Assembly (NCBI RefSeq): GCF_016808095.1
Contig: NC_068975.1
Coordinates: forward strand, 24,311,501-24,375,500
Length of the DNA stretch: 64,000 bases
DNA from: Vigna angularis
Lineage: Eukaryota > Streptophyta > Magnoliopsida > Fabales > Fabaceae
Direction of reading: 5' to 3'
In this document: piece after piece, positions 31,850 to 46,433 of the stretch
Numbering within the stretch: position 1 is the first letter of the stretch
Layout of the letters: each line of letters begins with the position of its first letter
Made by a program: the position numbers and the translations under genes
Notes under the pieces: generated by a model
What the model saw: only the letters and a program-made list of their open reading frames with translations
Database searches by the model: none
Told to the model about the DNA's origin: nothing

Positions 31850-34784
31850 TCTAACTATATACTTCGCAGCAGCGTTCCTTATGAATAATAGTGACTTCTC
31901 AGGAACTGGTGTAGTAGTCTTGAATCTCTGCAAAATACAATTCATTTTATTTAGTGTATATGAATTCAACATTTGTTAAAAAATCTAAATTTGTTAAAGT
32001 TAAATATTACCGTTTCCTAGCGACTTGTGATGTGAGAACGAACAATATGGGTCATCCAATACATTACATAGTATCCACACTCATATGACCCATTTTGTCT
32101 GTTACACTACAATATATCATCACAGTTGATAATAGTTAGTTAATAACATTTGTTATAAAACAATTATAACAAAGTATGACTTTAGCATATGTCAAACCTT
32201 GAGAGAAATCCAAGCAATCTTTCTACTGTTAACAATTGATGTCCCACCCATCATCATACTTGCTGGAATAGAACTGTATATAAAAAAAGGTTTTAGCATT
32301 CAGTTATATAACAAAGAAAGTCCAAACATTGAGGTTCTTACCAATCAATTGCTTGTTTGAGTTGTGTGGGAGGAGGCCTGTGCAATGAGCAGAACCACAA
32401 AGCATAATTGTCTTGCATAGACATAACAAGAAGTTGCCAATGGCGCCTGAAATTCATAATAACGTAACTATTAAATATTAAAATCACATATGGAACATTA
32501 TTATGTTAACAAAGTTGACTTACCCGGATATATAAGGCAAAAAGTATATTTTCTTGCCCCTTCCAAAACTTCTTATCAGACTCATGTTGATATGCTCAAA
32601 ATCATTTGATTCATGAATTGATTGGGGATCAATGAATCCATAATCATCAGAACGCCCCAACTTATTAGTGACCCCAGACATATACCTGAAATCAAAAATT
32701 AACTTTGATATAAGGATACTTGATATACAAATGAATTTTATATATAAATAATTGGTCATAGACTTACATCGTCCATAGTTGAATAATTGAAATATTCAAC
32801 TCTTGTGTTCCCGACGCAAGCTCACGGACATCTTGGCTATTAAGGTATATTGGGACCTCAGAGCCTGCCCCAAATACATTAGCATCATACTCAACCTCCA
32901 AAGGCTTATCATCAAGGATGTCAGCAAGTAGATGCAATGAAGAAAGAGGGTCATCCTCAGATAGCGGAATCTTCTCTTGTGCCTGCGTCTGTTGTTACAT
33001 GAAAAGATAAGATAAGTTTTGACATCAAAAACCTTTAAAATTGAGAAGTGTAAAGAGGAATTTCATACCGAGGGGTCAGAAACTGGTTTAACCAAAAATT
33101 TAGGCCAACTGATAAACGACTTATATGCTTGTTCCACAGTGAAAATCTCTTCCGTGGACAGAGGAACCGAGGCATCTGGTATGATCATTTCATCCACTGA
33201 GACCTTCACCTCATCCTCTAATAGTTGCATACCATGACATACAGTCGCTGACCTAAACTCTGTTCCACGAGCTACCAGCACCATCTCAGTATCCTCTAAA
33301 ATGTATAGCAAACATGGACTACCATCGTCCATGTCATCCTCTGGGATGGCTGATGCGGAACAACTTCCTTTTGCGCTTCTCCCTGTCAGAGTAAATGTTA
33401 GATTATACACAAGATAGAAATAATTGCACATAAATGTTTTTTAAGTTTACCTGTGGGAGGGGGAGGGATAACATGTTCCTCTATAGGAGACGACACCGGG
33501 CGCATGCTCTGAAACTGCTGCTGGTATAGCATCTGGAATTCAGCCCTCACCTCGGCCCTGATCTCCTCTCTAAGGTCTTGTCGGACCTTTTTTGTGATCT
33601 CTTCTGTCATCCTTTGTGTATCGCTGTATGAATATGAAGGCTGACGAGAAGAGCTCCCAAAATAATCTGTAATTCCTACTCCAGGACCTGCAGCACGTAC
33701 ACGTCCAGGGTGCTCAGGTCGTCCAATCACAGCAGCAAGAATATCCTGGCGACCCTCTGGAGTGAATTGGCCTTGGGAGCTCTGCTCAACCAAGGTGTCC
33801 TGTAACATTACAAAACACCACTATTCTTTAAATAGTTTAATGTAGTATGTATAATGACAATACTTATTATTTTAGGAACAGTGATAACTTACAATTCTTT
33901 CAGAAATCTCTCGTGCAGTGTCGGAAGAGTAGGTGCTCGATGGTCGCATACGGGCCAACTTCCATTTCTCATGTCTAGACGGTGGAGAAGGAGGCTGAGG
34001 AGGGCTACCACCCTGAGATGGTGGTGTAGCATCTGTCTTTTGCTTGAGGATTTTCTCCTCAAGCTTCCTATACCCACCACGAGATAATAGGTGGGGGTTT
34101 TTGTTGTGAGCACTTGTTCCTTGTGCTTTGCTTCTAATTGCCTGTCACATACACATTAATTAATTAGTTCATATGATATATATTTGTTAATGAGGAATTG
34201 AATAATATGAACTACACAAACCTGCCATTCCTCTGACATCCGACTCTCTTTAAAAAGCCGCCAAGTCTCCTCATCAATGAACTTATATGCACTACATGGA
34301 CTTTTATGTTTAAGGTGTCCAAAGATGTATCTTGATGTCAACTTGCTTTTAAAGTTTCTGAAATTTTCTGTAACAGTTGACAAACACTTATTTCTAAGTG
34401 ATGTGACATTTGGAATGTCAAATGTCATCTGAAAAAAACATAATAAAGTTGTATTAGTACAAAATTATCAATATAAACAAATTTTAATTCAAATGCTATT
34501 AACTAACTTACCAATATATCTTTCCAAATAATGTTCCGATCAACCTCGGACACATGATCAAAAGATGGAATGAGAATGCTAATCTTATCACGTGCCACTA
34601 CTCCAAGGTATGATCGGAAGTCATCTGCATAGGGGCCAGTTGCCACACCCGTGGTGACATTCACATTCACCGGAGTTCTTTCACCACTATTTTTCCTGAT
34701 CAATAGTTGTTTCATCCTAGTGGGTCCTCTAGTGATTTTGGTTGGGGGAGCCTCATCCCCTGAAGAATGTGGATGATCAGCCAT
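31850..34784 (-). pseudogene. CACTA second gene: TNPA-like protein with Ulp1-type protease domain
   Basis: I place exons (5' to 3') at 34784-34512, 34428-34222, 34141-33893, 33799-33451, 33382-33069, 32988-32768, 32685-32524, 32446-32342, 32273-32198 and from 32106. All have GT-AG borders and compatible phases. The N-terminal part matches the plant En/Spm transposase family (KSPCSAYKFIDEETWRLF). The centre is Pro-, Glu- and Arg-rich. The C-terminal part is a Ulp1/C48 cysteine protease-like domain with the His block RHWQLLV near 32440 and the Cys block ECGYYVMYWM near 32065. An in-frame TAG at 32018-32020 follows the Cys block, yet coding-like sequence (PVPEKSLLF) continues near 31900. I read this as a nonsense mutation or an alternative end. 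Confidence 0.82.
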
Positions 34785-34959
34785 ATATCTGTCAAAATAA
34801 ATAACAACATTAAATTTTATTTCAAGACTTATGTAATATCATATAAATTAACAAAACATGTAATAGTAATAATAGGAAATGTATAAAAGGAAAACTTATG
34901 TTATATTAATAAAATACTTATACAGAAATTGAAAATTCATACATAAAGATATGGATTCA

Positions 34960-37900
34960 TCATATGTATATTCCCTCATCATGATCTGACCGAATTGCAT
35001 GTAAATCATCGTCAACTAGAGATTGGTCATCCAAATTTGTTGTAGTTTGAAATGAATGGTTGTCAGCAATATAAATATTAATCAGATTGTCTTCGTTAAC
35101 TTCAATTTGTTTTTTGCCTTGAAGAGCAACATACCAATGGTCAGACGCAGTATCTTTGACATAAAAAACTTGAGATGCTTGATGAACCATGATAAACGGT
35201 TCGTCTCGGTAACCCACCTTGCGAAAATCAACCAGTGTCATACCCGAGTCATCTATTTTCACACCACTCTTATTGTCAAACCACTTACACTTGAACAATG
35301 GAACAAAAAACTTGGTGTAATCAACCTCCCATATCTCTTCTATTATACCATAATATCTAATTGATCCAAGTACAGGAGATTGATCTTTTGATGTGGAAAA
35401 TTGAAGTGACTCAGCTTCTAAACTGATTCCACTATTTTGTACTGTGCTTTTATCATCCAAAGTCTTCGTATAGAATGTGCAATTATTGACTTCATAACCT
35501 GTACAACACACGACATCAAACTTCAAACCATTTGCAAGCCACAATAAAGTTTCAGAAGAATGTGGCTCTTTGTCAATTTCAGATTTGAACCAAGACATAA
35601 ATGTTTTGTTATGCTCCATCAATTGCCATTTCTCTGATTGTCTTGGATTTTTATTCTTAACAATGGCTTTGTGTGCTTCCAAAAAAGGGATCACCTCATC
35701 TGTGTTGTTCAATATATAAAGATGCGCTTGCAACAATTCTTCGCGATCTTTTGTCACCACATTGACACCTCGGATGCTTTTACTTGTAGAAAATTTATTC
35801 AACCATGCTGTGCGAGGAACTCCTATTGGATTCGTTGATGTCATGTAATCTGAACAAAACTCGATACTTTCTTCAGCAATATACCTTTCAATCATCGAAC
35901 CTTCAGGACGATATGGATTTTTAACGTACCCTTTCAAAATCTTCATATAACGCTCAATAGGATACATCCATCTTAAGTATACCGGTCCGCACAACTTGAT
36001 TTCTCTAACCAAATGAACAAGTAAATGTACCATGATGTCAAAAAAAGATGGAGGGAAAAACATCTCTAGTTGACACAAGATGATAACTATCTCGCCTTGA
36101 AGTTCATCTAACTTTGTAGGATCGATGGCTTTACTACATATTGACGAAAACCATGAACACAACCTGTTTATGGTGTGCCTAACATTTTTGGGCAAAATTC
36201 CACGAATAGCCACCGGTAACAACTGTTGCATTAAGACGTGACAATCGTGAGACTTCATGCCAACAAGCTTTAAGTCCTGCATTGACACTAAACTCTTCAT
36301 ATTTGAAGAGTATCCTTGTGGTACTTTGATACTCTTTAAACATACACAAAAACTTATCTTCTCTTGTTTAGACATTGTGTAACATGCAGGGGGCAAATAA
36401 GTACGTTTACCAATCTCCTTGGGTGCCAACTCTTCTCGGATATTCATGTCAACCAAATCCAAACGAGCATTCACTCCATCTTTTGTCTTTCCCTGAATGT
36501 TGAGTAATGTACCAATCAAGCTATCACACACATTCTTTTCTACATGCATCACATCTATGCAATGTCGAACATCTAACTTTGACCAATATGGAAGATCAAA
36601 GAATATTGATTTCTTCTTCCAAGGGGTCGTTACAGATGACTTCTTCGATGTTTTCCCAAATACATGATGTATTTTATTAACTTTTTCAAGAACTTGAAGG
36701 CCAGTAAGTGGATTTGGTGCTTCGTCCCTCTCTTGATCTCCATTGAATGCTTTTTTTAACCTTCGATATGGATGATTACGTTCTAGAAATCTCCGATGAC
36801 GTAGATACACCGTCTTTCTTCCATGTTTCAATTGATGAGCTGCAGTGTTTTCTTCACATATAGGACACGCTTTATGACCCTTGACACTGTATCCTGACAA
36901 ATTACCATAAGCAGGAAAGTCATTAATGGTGCAAAATAACATTGCACGCATCATAAAAGTCTCTGAAGCGAATGCATCAAATATTTCAACCCCATCAACC
37001 CACAAAACCTTCAAGTCTTCAACTAGTGGGCTTAGATAAACATCTATGTCATTTCCAGGCTGCTTTGGACCAGATATCATCATAGACAACATCATGTACT
37101 TCCTCTTCATGCACAATGCAGGAGATAAGTTGTAAATTATCAATATAACTGGCCAACAACTGTGATTGGTACTCAGATTACCAAATGGGTTCATTCCATC
37201 AGTGGCTAAACCAAGCCTAAGATTTCTACACTCTTTACCAAATTCGGGGAATTGTCGATCAATATTTTTCCATTGCTTTGAATCAGCTGGATGACGAAGC
37301 AGCCCGTCAATTTTTCTCTCATCTGCTTGCCATCTAAGATTTTTAGCATCTTTGGGATTCGCAAACAAACGCTTAAGTCTGGGCACTATTGGAAGGTACC
37401 AAACTACTTTCAAAACAGATCCATTTTTTTCTATCTGACCATTATCTTCACTATTGTTTTTTGACTTGTATCGTGATAAGCCACATTTTGGACACTTTGT
37501 CAAAAATTCAAACTCTTTCCTATACAAAATGCAGTCATTGGGACAAGCATGTATCCTTTTATACTCCATACCCATTGGACAAAGAATTTTCTTCGCATCA
37601 TAATTACGAGTGGGCAGTGTATTTCCATCTGGCAACATTTCATTCAACAACGTCAACAGTTCTGTAAAACTCTTATCAGTACATCCATTGCTCGCCTTCA
37701 AATTCATCAGCCTTAACACCGCTGACAAACGTGTGAACTTAGTTGAACCGACATACAAAGGTGTTTCCGCATCAGTCGACATCGTCTCATACACATGAGC
37801 TTTGGCAAAATTTTCTGCTCCAACATCGCGGATCATGTCCTCCAATTTGTCTTCATCCGGTCGATCTTCTTCGATGGTGGAATCAGTAACATTTACACTT

Positions 37901-38160
37901 TAAGAGTCATTGGGAAAATGCATTTCTTCGCCGTGCCAGATCCATGTTGTATAGCATATTAGAAAACCATCACATATAAGATGTTCTCTAATTTGAGTTG
38001 CGTTCAACTTTCTCCCATTCAAACAGTTCACACAAGGACATCTAAACTTCACTTCATCATCACTTCTCCCCTCATTACGTTGCGCAAATTGTATAAATTC
38101 CTCTACACCTCTCTCGTACTCAGCACTAATACGTGGTAAACTAATCCAATTTCGATCCAT
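34960..38160 (-). pseudogene. Tnp2-type CACTA transposase, one in-frame stop
   Basis: The frame runs 1,066 codons from ATG at 38160 (MDRNWISLPR) to the stop at 34960, broken once by TAA at 37900-37902. Before the stop is the transposase-associated domain with the Cys motif RCPCVNCLNGRKL. After it come a zinc-ribbon-like block (CPNDCILYRKEF, CPKCGLSRYK), the Tnp2 core (ATDGMNPFGNLS and DVMHVEKNVCDSLIG), a DUF4218-like part (ERYMKILKGYVKNP) and a C-terminal DUF4216-like part (CKWFD). In-frame ATG codons lie downstream of the TAA, so a shortened protein lacking only the first domain is conceivable. The enzyme would catalyse CACTA excision and insertion. Confidence 0.9.
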
Positions 38161-38282
38161 ATTCCTAAATATTACATAAAAAGATAAGCTACTAAAAATC
38201 AAACTTGCAATTTCATACATATCATTGAAACTTAGTGAATAATATTTTAAGGTTTATAAATAATACAAGAACTACAACACAC

Positions 38283-38421
38283 ATTACCAAAACTATAGCA
38301 AAAACCATACCATACATTAACAAAACTATAACAATTTCATGCATTATCAAAATTAAAGCAAAAATTATACCATACATTACCAAAACTATAGAAACTTCAT
38401 ACATTACCAAAACTATAGCAT
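38283..38421. repeat. Imperfect tandem repeats upstream of the transposase
   Basis: The phrases ACCAAAACTATAGCAAAAA and CATACATTA recur four to five times with substitutions. The repeats lie in the probable 5' leader/promoter of the transposase gene. Confidence 0.7.
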
Positions 38422-38748
38422 TATGCAAAAACTAATGAAGAAATCACGTTAAGAATGCAAAAGGGCATAAATACCTGGAAGAGGAACCGCGAAAACGCTT
38501 GGTGCAAAAAAAACGAAATCGCAGCGGAGAGGGAATGACGCGTTTCAAACGATTTTGATCGGCTAAAACTGTTTTTTATCGTCACAAATGAGAAAGGACC
38601 GAACAATTTCAAGTTTAAACGGTGAAAAATGAGTAATCGGAGATGATCGGAGTCGGAGGGAGGGAGAAAAAACGCGAAACAGAGCTTGCGGGAAGAAGAC
38701 GATCACTGTTCCAAGTTTTAATTTTTAACTCTGAACGGGGGAATCTAC

Positions 38749-39437
38749 CGCGGTTCCCTACTTAACCGCGGTATAATATAGGTATATGTCGCGGTTCCCT
38801 ACTTAACCGCGGCATATACTGATTAAATAAATAATCCTAAATGGCATTTTTGAAATTATTTTCAAACTATATGCCGCGGTTCAGCGGGCAACCGCGGTAT
38901 ATACCTCGAAATATTTCAAATACATATTAAATTAATTTCAGATAGGCGAATATGTCGTGGTTGCTCCTAGAACCGCGGCATATACCCATGTAACGTGCTG
39001 AACACAACTGTCTGCCCAACTGCCTTATGGGGAATTTCAGTAGATGTGCAGGGGTATATGCCGCGGTTGCTCTGCGAAACCGCGGCATATACCCCTGTAA
39101 CTTCTGAAATTCTCTGACTGGCAGAGAAGTTGAGAAGTTACAGGGGTATATGTCGCGGTTCTCTGGACAACCGCGGCATATACCTCAGTAACGTTTGAAA
39201 TTCTCTGACCCAGTCAGCACCTGCAATTAATTGGCAGGGGAATATGCCGCGGTTCTCTGGACAACCGCGGCATATACCGCTGTTATTTAATTTTTTATTC
39301 ACACGTGGCGTCAAAGGTAATGGTTGACTGGAGTATATGCTGCGGTTCTGAGCCGAACCGTGGCATATAGTTTCGATTTATTTACAAAACTGCCACCGCG
39401 CACCATTATGCTGCGGTTTCCTTGTAACCGTGGCATA
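38749..39437. repeat. CACTA subterminal repeats, right (5') side
   Basis: Eleven exact CCGCGG cores and several one-base variants occur, paired as TATGCCGCGGTT/AACCGCGGCATA hairpins and interleaved with direct repeats such as AGGGGTATATG. This block is about twice as long as the left one, as expected of the promoter-side end of En/Spm-like elements. Confidence 0.88.
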
Positions 39438-39473
39438 ATGTGCGCTGTAAAAACCCAATTTTTACTAGTGTTA

Positions 39474-42049
39474 ATATCTTAATCCATTTGTATCTATGAC
39501 TTATCACTAAGATGAATAAACTATTTGGATGAATTTATTTTTAAGTATTTTCTAGAGAAAATAAAAAATATTTTCATAAATTAAAATTAGTACATATAAA
39601 TAAATAAATTGATAAAAAATTCTCATTGGTGGCTTGGATTTTTTTCACTTAAACCTTGTTTTCGTGACCAACCATACGACCACCAAATCAACCATTTTCA
39701 TGCACTTGCAATATCTTTGGCTAAAATTTCGAGTTTTATAAACCTTTTTACAATAGATACTATAATTACTTTCATCAACATATATTAACTTTTTGGCTTA
39801 AAATGAACTTTATTACTTTTCACAATAACTACTTTAATATTAACTATGATGCGTGATTTCATAATGTAAAGTTCCCTTTTAAATATATAACTATCAAACT
39901 CTAATAGTTCTATCTCGTTTAAATAAAATTGTTTATAAGATACATTTCTTAAATATATATTTAAGATTTAATTATATTTTCGTATTATCAATATTATTTT
40001 AATCTCTTCGTTCATTTATAATTTATTTATTGGTTGGTATATATAACGTCACAATTGGCATGTAGCATGACACGTGTATTAAAATGGTTATTTTTATTTT
40101 TGTCTCCCACATGTGTGATATTAAAAATAAAAAAACGTATTAAATAACATTATTATATGTTAAGCAACTCATGGATATTGATAGACATGTTATTGACACA
40201 TTATTATCTATTGACACATGCTAAGATTCGGTAAATATTTAATGAAAAGTTAAAATAGAAAAAAAAGAGAGAAGAAGAAGCATACAATTGAAATTTGAGG
40301 AACACAAATGGAAAAATCATATATTTATTTTGTTAAATTGGTTACAATACAAATATATTTCTTACTATTAAATTAATTTTTAAATTCGTAATCTAATCAT
40401 CAAGATGATTGAAGAAGGTAAAATATATTTTGTAAATATTTTATGAAGAAGAGTAAATTAATTGGTTTTAATAATCTTGATTGTATCAGCTGTCAGAATG
40501 AATAATCCGTAAACTCTGATTAATTAATGAATAAATAAAAATATAAAAAACTTTAATATTGTATTTATATATTTTATAATTTATGTACCATATAATAGGA
40601 AGATGATGATGTCTTTCTCATTGAAGAAAAATTTTATATCCATTTCATTTTCTGCATTCAATAAATATGAAATTTAGTTTTTGAGAAATTAGATACGTTT
40701 ATATCAATGTTGTACTCGTTTAAATATACATTTATATCCATGGTATACTTATTTTCGTTTCAATACCAATTTAAAAAATAAATTTTATCAACATTTATAA
40801 TTATGTCGAATAATTTAAATCTTTCTCAGCAGTATTGAAACTAACATGGAAAATAGTCATAAGGATTAAGTTTATAGACGCAATAGATATCTAAAATATG
40901 ATAACGTTGTACTTTCCATTTTAAATTAATGGCCTATGTCTCACTAAAGGAGATATCTCATCTCCCTAAATTATTGAAGCTGTGATTTTGTATAGATTTT
41001 CTATTAAGTACGAAAAAAGAGAGTACATAATTGATTGACTGTGAAAAAAAAATCTTTAGAAGTTTGTTTCTTAAAAATAAATAAGTCCAATTACGACTCA
41101 TAAATCTGGTTGAGAAAATATACCCAAAAGAATAGGAATTGTAATAATAAAATAAATAAAGATAAAACATTTATTTGAATTTTTGTCGTTTTATTTGGCA
41201 AGGAGGATAAAGTATTGGCAGATAAGAAAGTGAAAGGTCACCTCTGAGGAAGCAAACCCTCACTAAAGATGTTTTGTAAAAGGAAGATAAATGCTTCTAA
41301 AATGTTTTTAACATATTTTTTTTCTACAGTCTTTTTTCTTAAATAAAATTATGCAGTTTCATAAAATACACGAGTTTCAACATATATAAAAAAAATATTA
41401 TAGGTAAAAGAAAAAAGTGAGAGATTTTAAAATAGCAAGTTGAGGCGACTTATGCAAATAATTGTTCTTTACCTTACAATTAAAGAAACACTCATAAAAG
41501 AAAGTTTTCTCCATCTCAATTATTTATATTAATATATAAGTTGGTCTACTTATACTTTGAAGAAAAATTGTACATTGGAAATCTCCAACTAACTAAAGAA
41601 TCCCAAAATGCCAATCATAGGAGCAAAATCTTCCAAAGTAAAAGCAAATCATTATAATCATAGTTTTGCCCTCACCAAACAAGGAATTAGAATGACAAAA
41701 AAAGGTAATAATCTAATAAAAATTGTACTTTATAAATATATATAACAAACGACAATAGAGGCCTTCTCTAATATTTTCCATCATATACACTCACTCTCTA
41801 TCTTTTTCTTTTTCATGAGATTGGAATTAATTACACAAATTAGCATAGGACAAAATTCTCTAATTAGATTTACCAAAATGCTCACTTCTATAGCTCTAGC
41901 ACTCTTCACTCTTCACTCTTCTAAGCTGCACAAAAACTTAGTCCCGAGGGTACTTTCGGAATTCTACGAAATACAAAACCGAATACGACAAAAACTTAGT
42001 ACAATTACTAAACAGTCCCTGAGTTTTTCGCGAAAGGAGGAAATGACTC
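39474..42049. other. AT-rich spacer and ERF 3' region
   Basis: No gene is seen. The last few hundred bases next to 42049 are probably the 3' UTR of the minus-strand ERF gene. Confidence 0.5.
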
Positions 42050-42874
42050 TTAATTTGGCCACGTCAGGAACTCGTCCGGGTCAAACTCGCCGAACTCTTC
42101 CTTCGCGTAGCGCTGATTCAGCACGCCCATGTTAACATCCGTCAGACTAAACGGCGCATCGATGTCAAACCCGAATGCATCGACCTCGCCGTAACGGAAA
42201 CCGTCGAACGGCGAGGAGTCTCCGTCGCAGTATGTGAGGACAGACGTCGGCGACGCGAAACCGTCGCCGGAACAGGCCGCCTCCGGGGGTGAAACGTGGA
42301 GTTCTCTTTTTCCGTTAGCGGCGACGGGGAAGTTGGTGACGGCGTCAGGCCCCTTGAGCTTCACGGCGGCCTCGTCGTACACGGCGGCGGCTTCCTCCGC
42401 CGTGTCGAAGGTACCGAGCCAGACCCGTTTTCTTTGGGTCGGGTCGCGGATCTCGGCGGTCCATCGTCCCCATGGTCTCTGCCGGACACCTCGGAACTTG
42501 TTCCGGCGGCGAGGGGCGGCGGGCCGCTTCTCGGGTTGGGTAAAAGGGGTGGGGTTGGTGGAAAAAGAAGGGGTTATCGTTGGGGGTTCCGGGATAAAGG
42601 GAAAGTTTATAGTGATGTGGGTGATTTCTCTTTTCACTTTTTTGTGTTTAGATGGGCTTTTGGGGCCGTCGTCGTCGCCGGAGGATTCGGAGTCGGTGGC
42701 GTCGTGGTCGGTGAGGATGACCCGGAGGAGCTTCTTGTGCGGTGGTTGGGGGTTTTTGGGGGGTTTGCATGGTGGGTGGGTGTAAAAATTAGAGCTTGAG
42801 GTTGGTGGGTTGAAGGGGTGGGAGAGATTCATGGTTGGTTGGAGGGACATGAAAGGTTGGTTTGTGTCACTCAT
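42050..42874 (-). CDS. PTI6: ERF transcription factor of the Pti6/cytokinin-response-factor group
   Basis: This is a single-exon protein of 274 residues acting in the nucleus on GCC-box-type promoters. A CRF-type motif [18 protein letters not shown] lies at residues about 51-68, with a basic KHKKVKRE stretch after it. The AP2/ERF domain lies at about 124-182 ([20 protein letters not shown], then [14 protein letters not shown] and GPDAVTNFP), with the Ala/Asp positions of the ERF type substituted as in Pti6 (RWTAEIRD). The acidic tail [12 protein letters not shown] and [13 protein letters not shown] resembles Pti6. The domain is complete and unbroken. The coding region is GC-rich against an AT-rich background, as usual for intronless ERFs. 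The start chosen is the first Met, preceded by a plausible leader. Confidence 0.93.
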   Translation of the reverse strand: MSDTNQPFMSLQPTMNLSHPFNPPTSSSNFYTHPPCKPPKNPQPPHKKLLRVILTDHDATDSESSGDDDGPKSPSKHKKVKREITHITINFPFIPEPPTITPSFSTNPTPFTQPEKRPAAPRRRNKFRGVRQRPWGRWTAEIRDPTQRKRVWLGTFDTAEEAAAVYDEAAVKLKGPDAVTNFPVAANGKRELHVSPPEAACSGDGFASPTSVLTYCDGDSSPFDGFRYGEVDAFGFDIDAPFSLTDVNMGVLNQRYAKEEFGEFDPDEFLTWPN

Positions 42875-43171
42875 GTTAAGAAAGAGAATGAAGAAAGGGA
42901 AAAGGTGATGGTTTTAATTGCATGAAGGAAGAGTGAAAAAGGAAAGAGGGAGGTTTTGGGTGGTTATTCCAAAGGGTAAGGAAGAGAGAGAGAGAAGATG
43001 TTGTTAGAGAGGTTGGCGGGAAAGAGGCGAAGAGTGTGGAGAGAAGGAAGCAAGGTGAGTGAAGTAGGATTAAAGGGTATTTATGGTGCAGCACGGGGTG
43101 TGTCCCCATTGGAGGATGAACCAAATATTTTTCTCGTGAAGGTCAGGGATTTCATTTCGGTAACCAATTGA

Positions 43172-43176
<5 letters not shown>

Positions 43177-43209
<33 letters not shown>
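43177..43209. repeat. (AG)16 microsatellite in ERF 5' leader/promoter
   Basis: This is an uninterrupted AG run, i.e. CT on the ERF transcript strand, about 300 bp upstream of its start codon. CT-rich leaders are common in plant genes. A further purine-rich stretch (GAGTGAGTGAGTGAG) follows at about 43225. Confidence 0.9.
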
Positions 43210-43214
<5 letters not shown>

Positions 43215-44551
43215 CGAGGGAAAATGGAGTGAGTGAGTGAGTGAGGGTCTTAGTGGGGAGGGTCATGAATCACTCTGTGTGTGTACATTCATGTCGCTGT
43301 CGGCAACATAAAATCTTTTTGCCACCAAAATCTATTTTATGTGTCCATTTCTCTTAACTAAACTATAATCTCACTTTATTATCAAAAGCATTTTCAATTT
43401 TTGTCCCTTTAATTCAGGGAGCAATCTATTATTCAAAACGAGCTTAATAGTCTGCATTTTAATATTATGTTTACATGTTTCTTGAATGTTTACAATATAA
43501 TGTCTCTCTATTTTATATAAGGATTTGAAAAATGATTGTAGGAAAGCGATGTGCAAAGAAAGAACATGGCATCTTTCCACGTTGGTGAATCTGAAACCAC
43601 GCAATTCTTATGGTTCCATGGATGGTGGAATTTTGTAATTAGGTGATTAGAGATGAATGGGAGGTAGAAGGAGGCGAAGCAAAACCTTGAAACTGCGAAC
43701 TTGACGTGACTTTTTATAGTTTGTTTTTAAAGCGTGGCATGGCGTGAATAAAAGAAGAATAAAAGGAAAAGGAAGAAATGGGTGAGTGAATGAGTAGTGG
43801 AAAGTATGGTATACCGTTGAGCATTGGGCTAATCCAACCCATGATGACTTTGCAGATGGCAGTAATATCTTTCAGTACAATATTTTGCAGACTTTGTCTA
43901 TTCTCTGTCAGACACCGCTGAACGGGATTACTTAATTAACAGTACCTGATTGAGTTGGAATATATAATCAATCGTACAAATAAAAAGATAAAAAGGTCAA
44001 GGTTTCTTTAAATTTTTAATGTGCTATTTTACTTTTGGGTGACTACACGATAAAATATTGTCACGTAATTTAGAGACACAGTGTAATGCTACACATGCAA
44101 CTTTGATCCTATGACTTGAACCCACACTCTTTATTCAAATTGGCTTGAACTACTTGTCTAGCGCTCAAATCATACGAAAAATGGTAAACGAATAGGGGAA
44201 ATTGCCATGAGAGATTATAAATTTGCCCATAGACATTCCCAATAGATAAATCAACATCCTCGTGAGGAAAGAGGCGGATGAACAATAGCTATGAATGAAT
44301 TAAACAATAGAAAGAAAACGTTAACATCATAAGAAGGGTCCAAGTATTGTAGGGAGGAGGAATTTCCTCAAAAAGTTTAATTATGTTAGGTTTTGGCTTG
44401 AAAGGGAAGCAAAGACAAGTAAGCATGCTAGTTAGTCGAGGACGTGTCACATTATCAACGTTGAGTCCACAAGATGCATTGCATTTACAGATGAATCACC
44501 CCTCCTTTACTTTTGCTTGTTAATTAAGACATGACTCTTCGGATTAGTCTC

Positions 44552-44626
<75 letters not shown>

Positions 44627-45234
44627 TCTGATTAGTCCCCTCGCTGCTTTAATCAGCCACTGTTCTTATATTATATTATTTACCATTGACTTCAATCGAA
44701 GCTACTTGTGGTGACCTCACCTTGAACGTGTCTCTGTCGTGCAGCAGCATACCGAGTGGTTTCCAGCAGGCATATTTCTGCACTAGACATTAAATTCTGA
44801 GGTCAAACATAATATCGTACAACAGTGTTTCAGGATCTTTTCATTTCATTTGCATGACTTTGGAACAAAAATAGGAGTATTTTCCTGTGTAGGGGATCCT
44901 TTTAATTTACTTCCTCCATTCCTTTAGTTTTTCAGTTTGCTGCACGTCAGAGCACGTCCGCGACGAGAATCACGACAGCTCTCTCTCCAGAAGGACAACT
45001 CTTTTTTTTCACCAAATCGTGACAATTCTTTTGTTTCTACCAGAAAATGAAAAAGGTAAAAGTCGGCTTCAAGAGACAGTTGGTCCATTACATGTTCATA
45101 ACTATAGTTTCTTTAATTACCACTCATTTGGAATAGCATGTCTACATGCAGAAAGCTTGTGCGACATTATAATACAATTTCATCCCATGACCAATGTCTT
45201 CAAAGGAAATACTCACAAGTGATAATTAATTCAC
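43210..45234. other. Intergenic DNA with (AT) microsatellite
   Basis: It holds the ERF upstream region and unrecognised AT-rich sequence. An alternating AT run occupies 44558-44625. No gene is supported. Confidence 0.5.
44558..44625. repeat. (AT)34 microsatellite
   Basis: This is a pure alternating AT run of 68 bp. Confidence 0.97.
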
Positions 45235-45240
45235 TTACCA

Positions 45241-46433
<1,193 letters not shown>

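Larger units (their letters stand above)
31307..39470 (-). mobile_element. CACTA (En/Spm) transposon, 8,164 bp, near complete
   Basis: The termini are CACTAGTG on the left and CACTAGTA reading inward from the right. The 3-bp target duplication TTA lies at 31304-31306 and 39471-39473. Both genes run on the minus strand, so the 39470 end is the 5' end: first a Tnp2-type transposase (38160-34960), then a TNPA-like/Ulp1 gene (34784-about 31850). Arrays of palindromic CCGCGG-centred repeats occupy both subterminal regions. Autonomous activity seems blocked by an in-frame stop in the transposase and another near the end of the second gene, but decay is otherwise slight. Confidence 0.92.

Noticed and set aside
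38222..38435. Repetitive frames upstream of the transposase
   Set aside because: They are translations of an imperfect tandem repeat and not a gene.
42234..42799. Plus-strand frames of 183 and 167 codons
   Set aside because: They are antisense shadows of the GC-rich ERF coding region.
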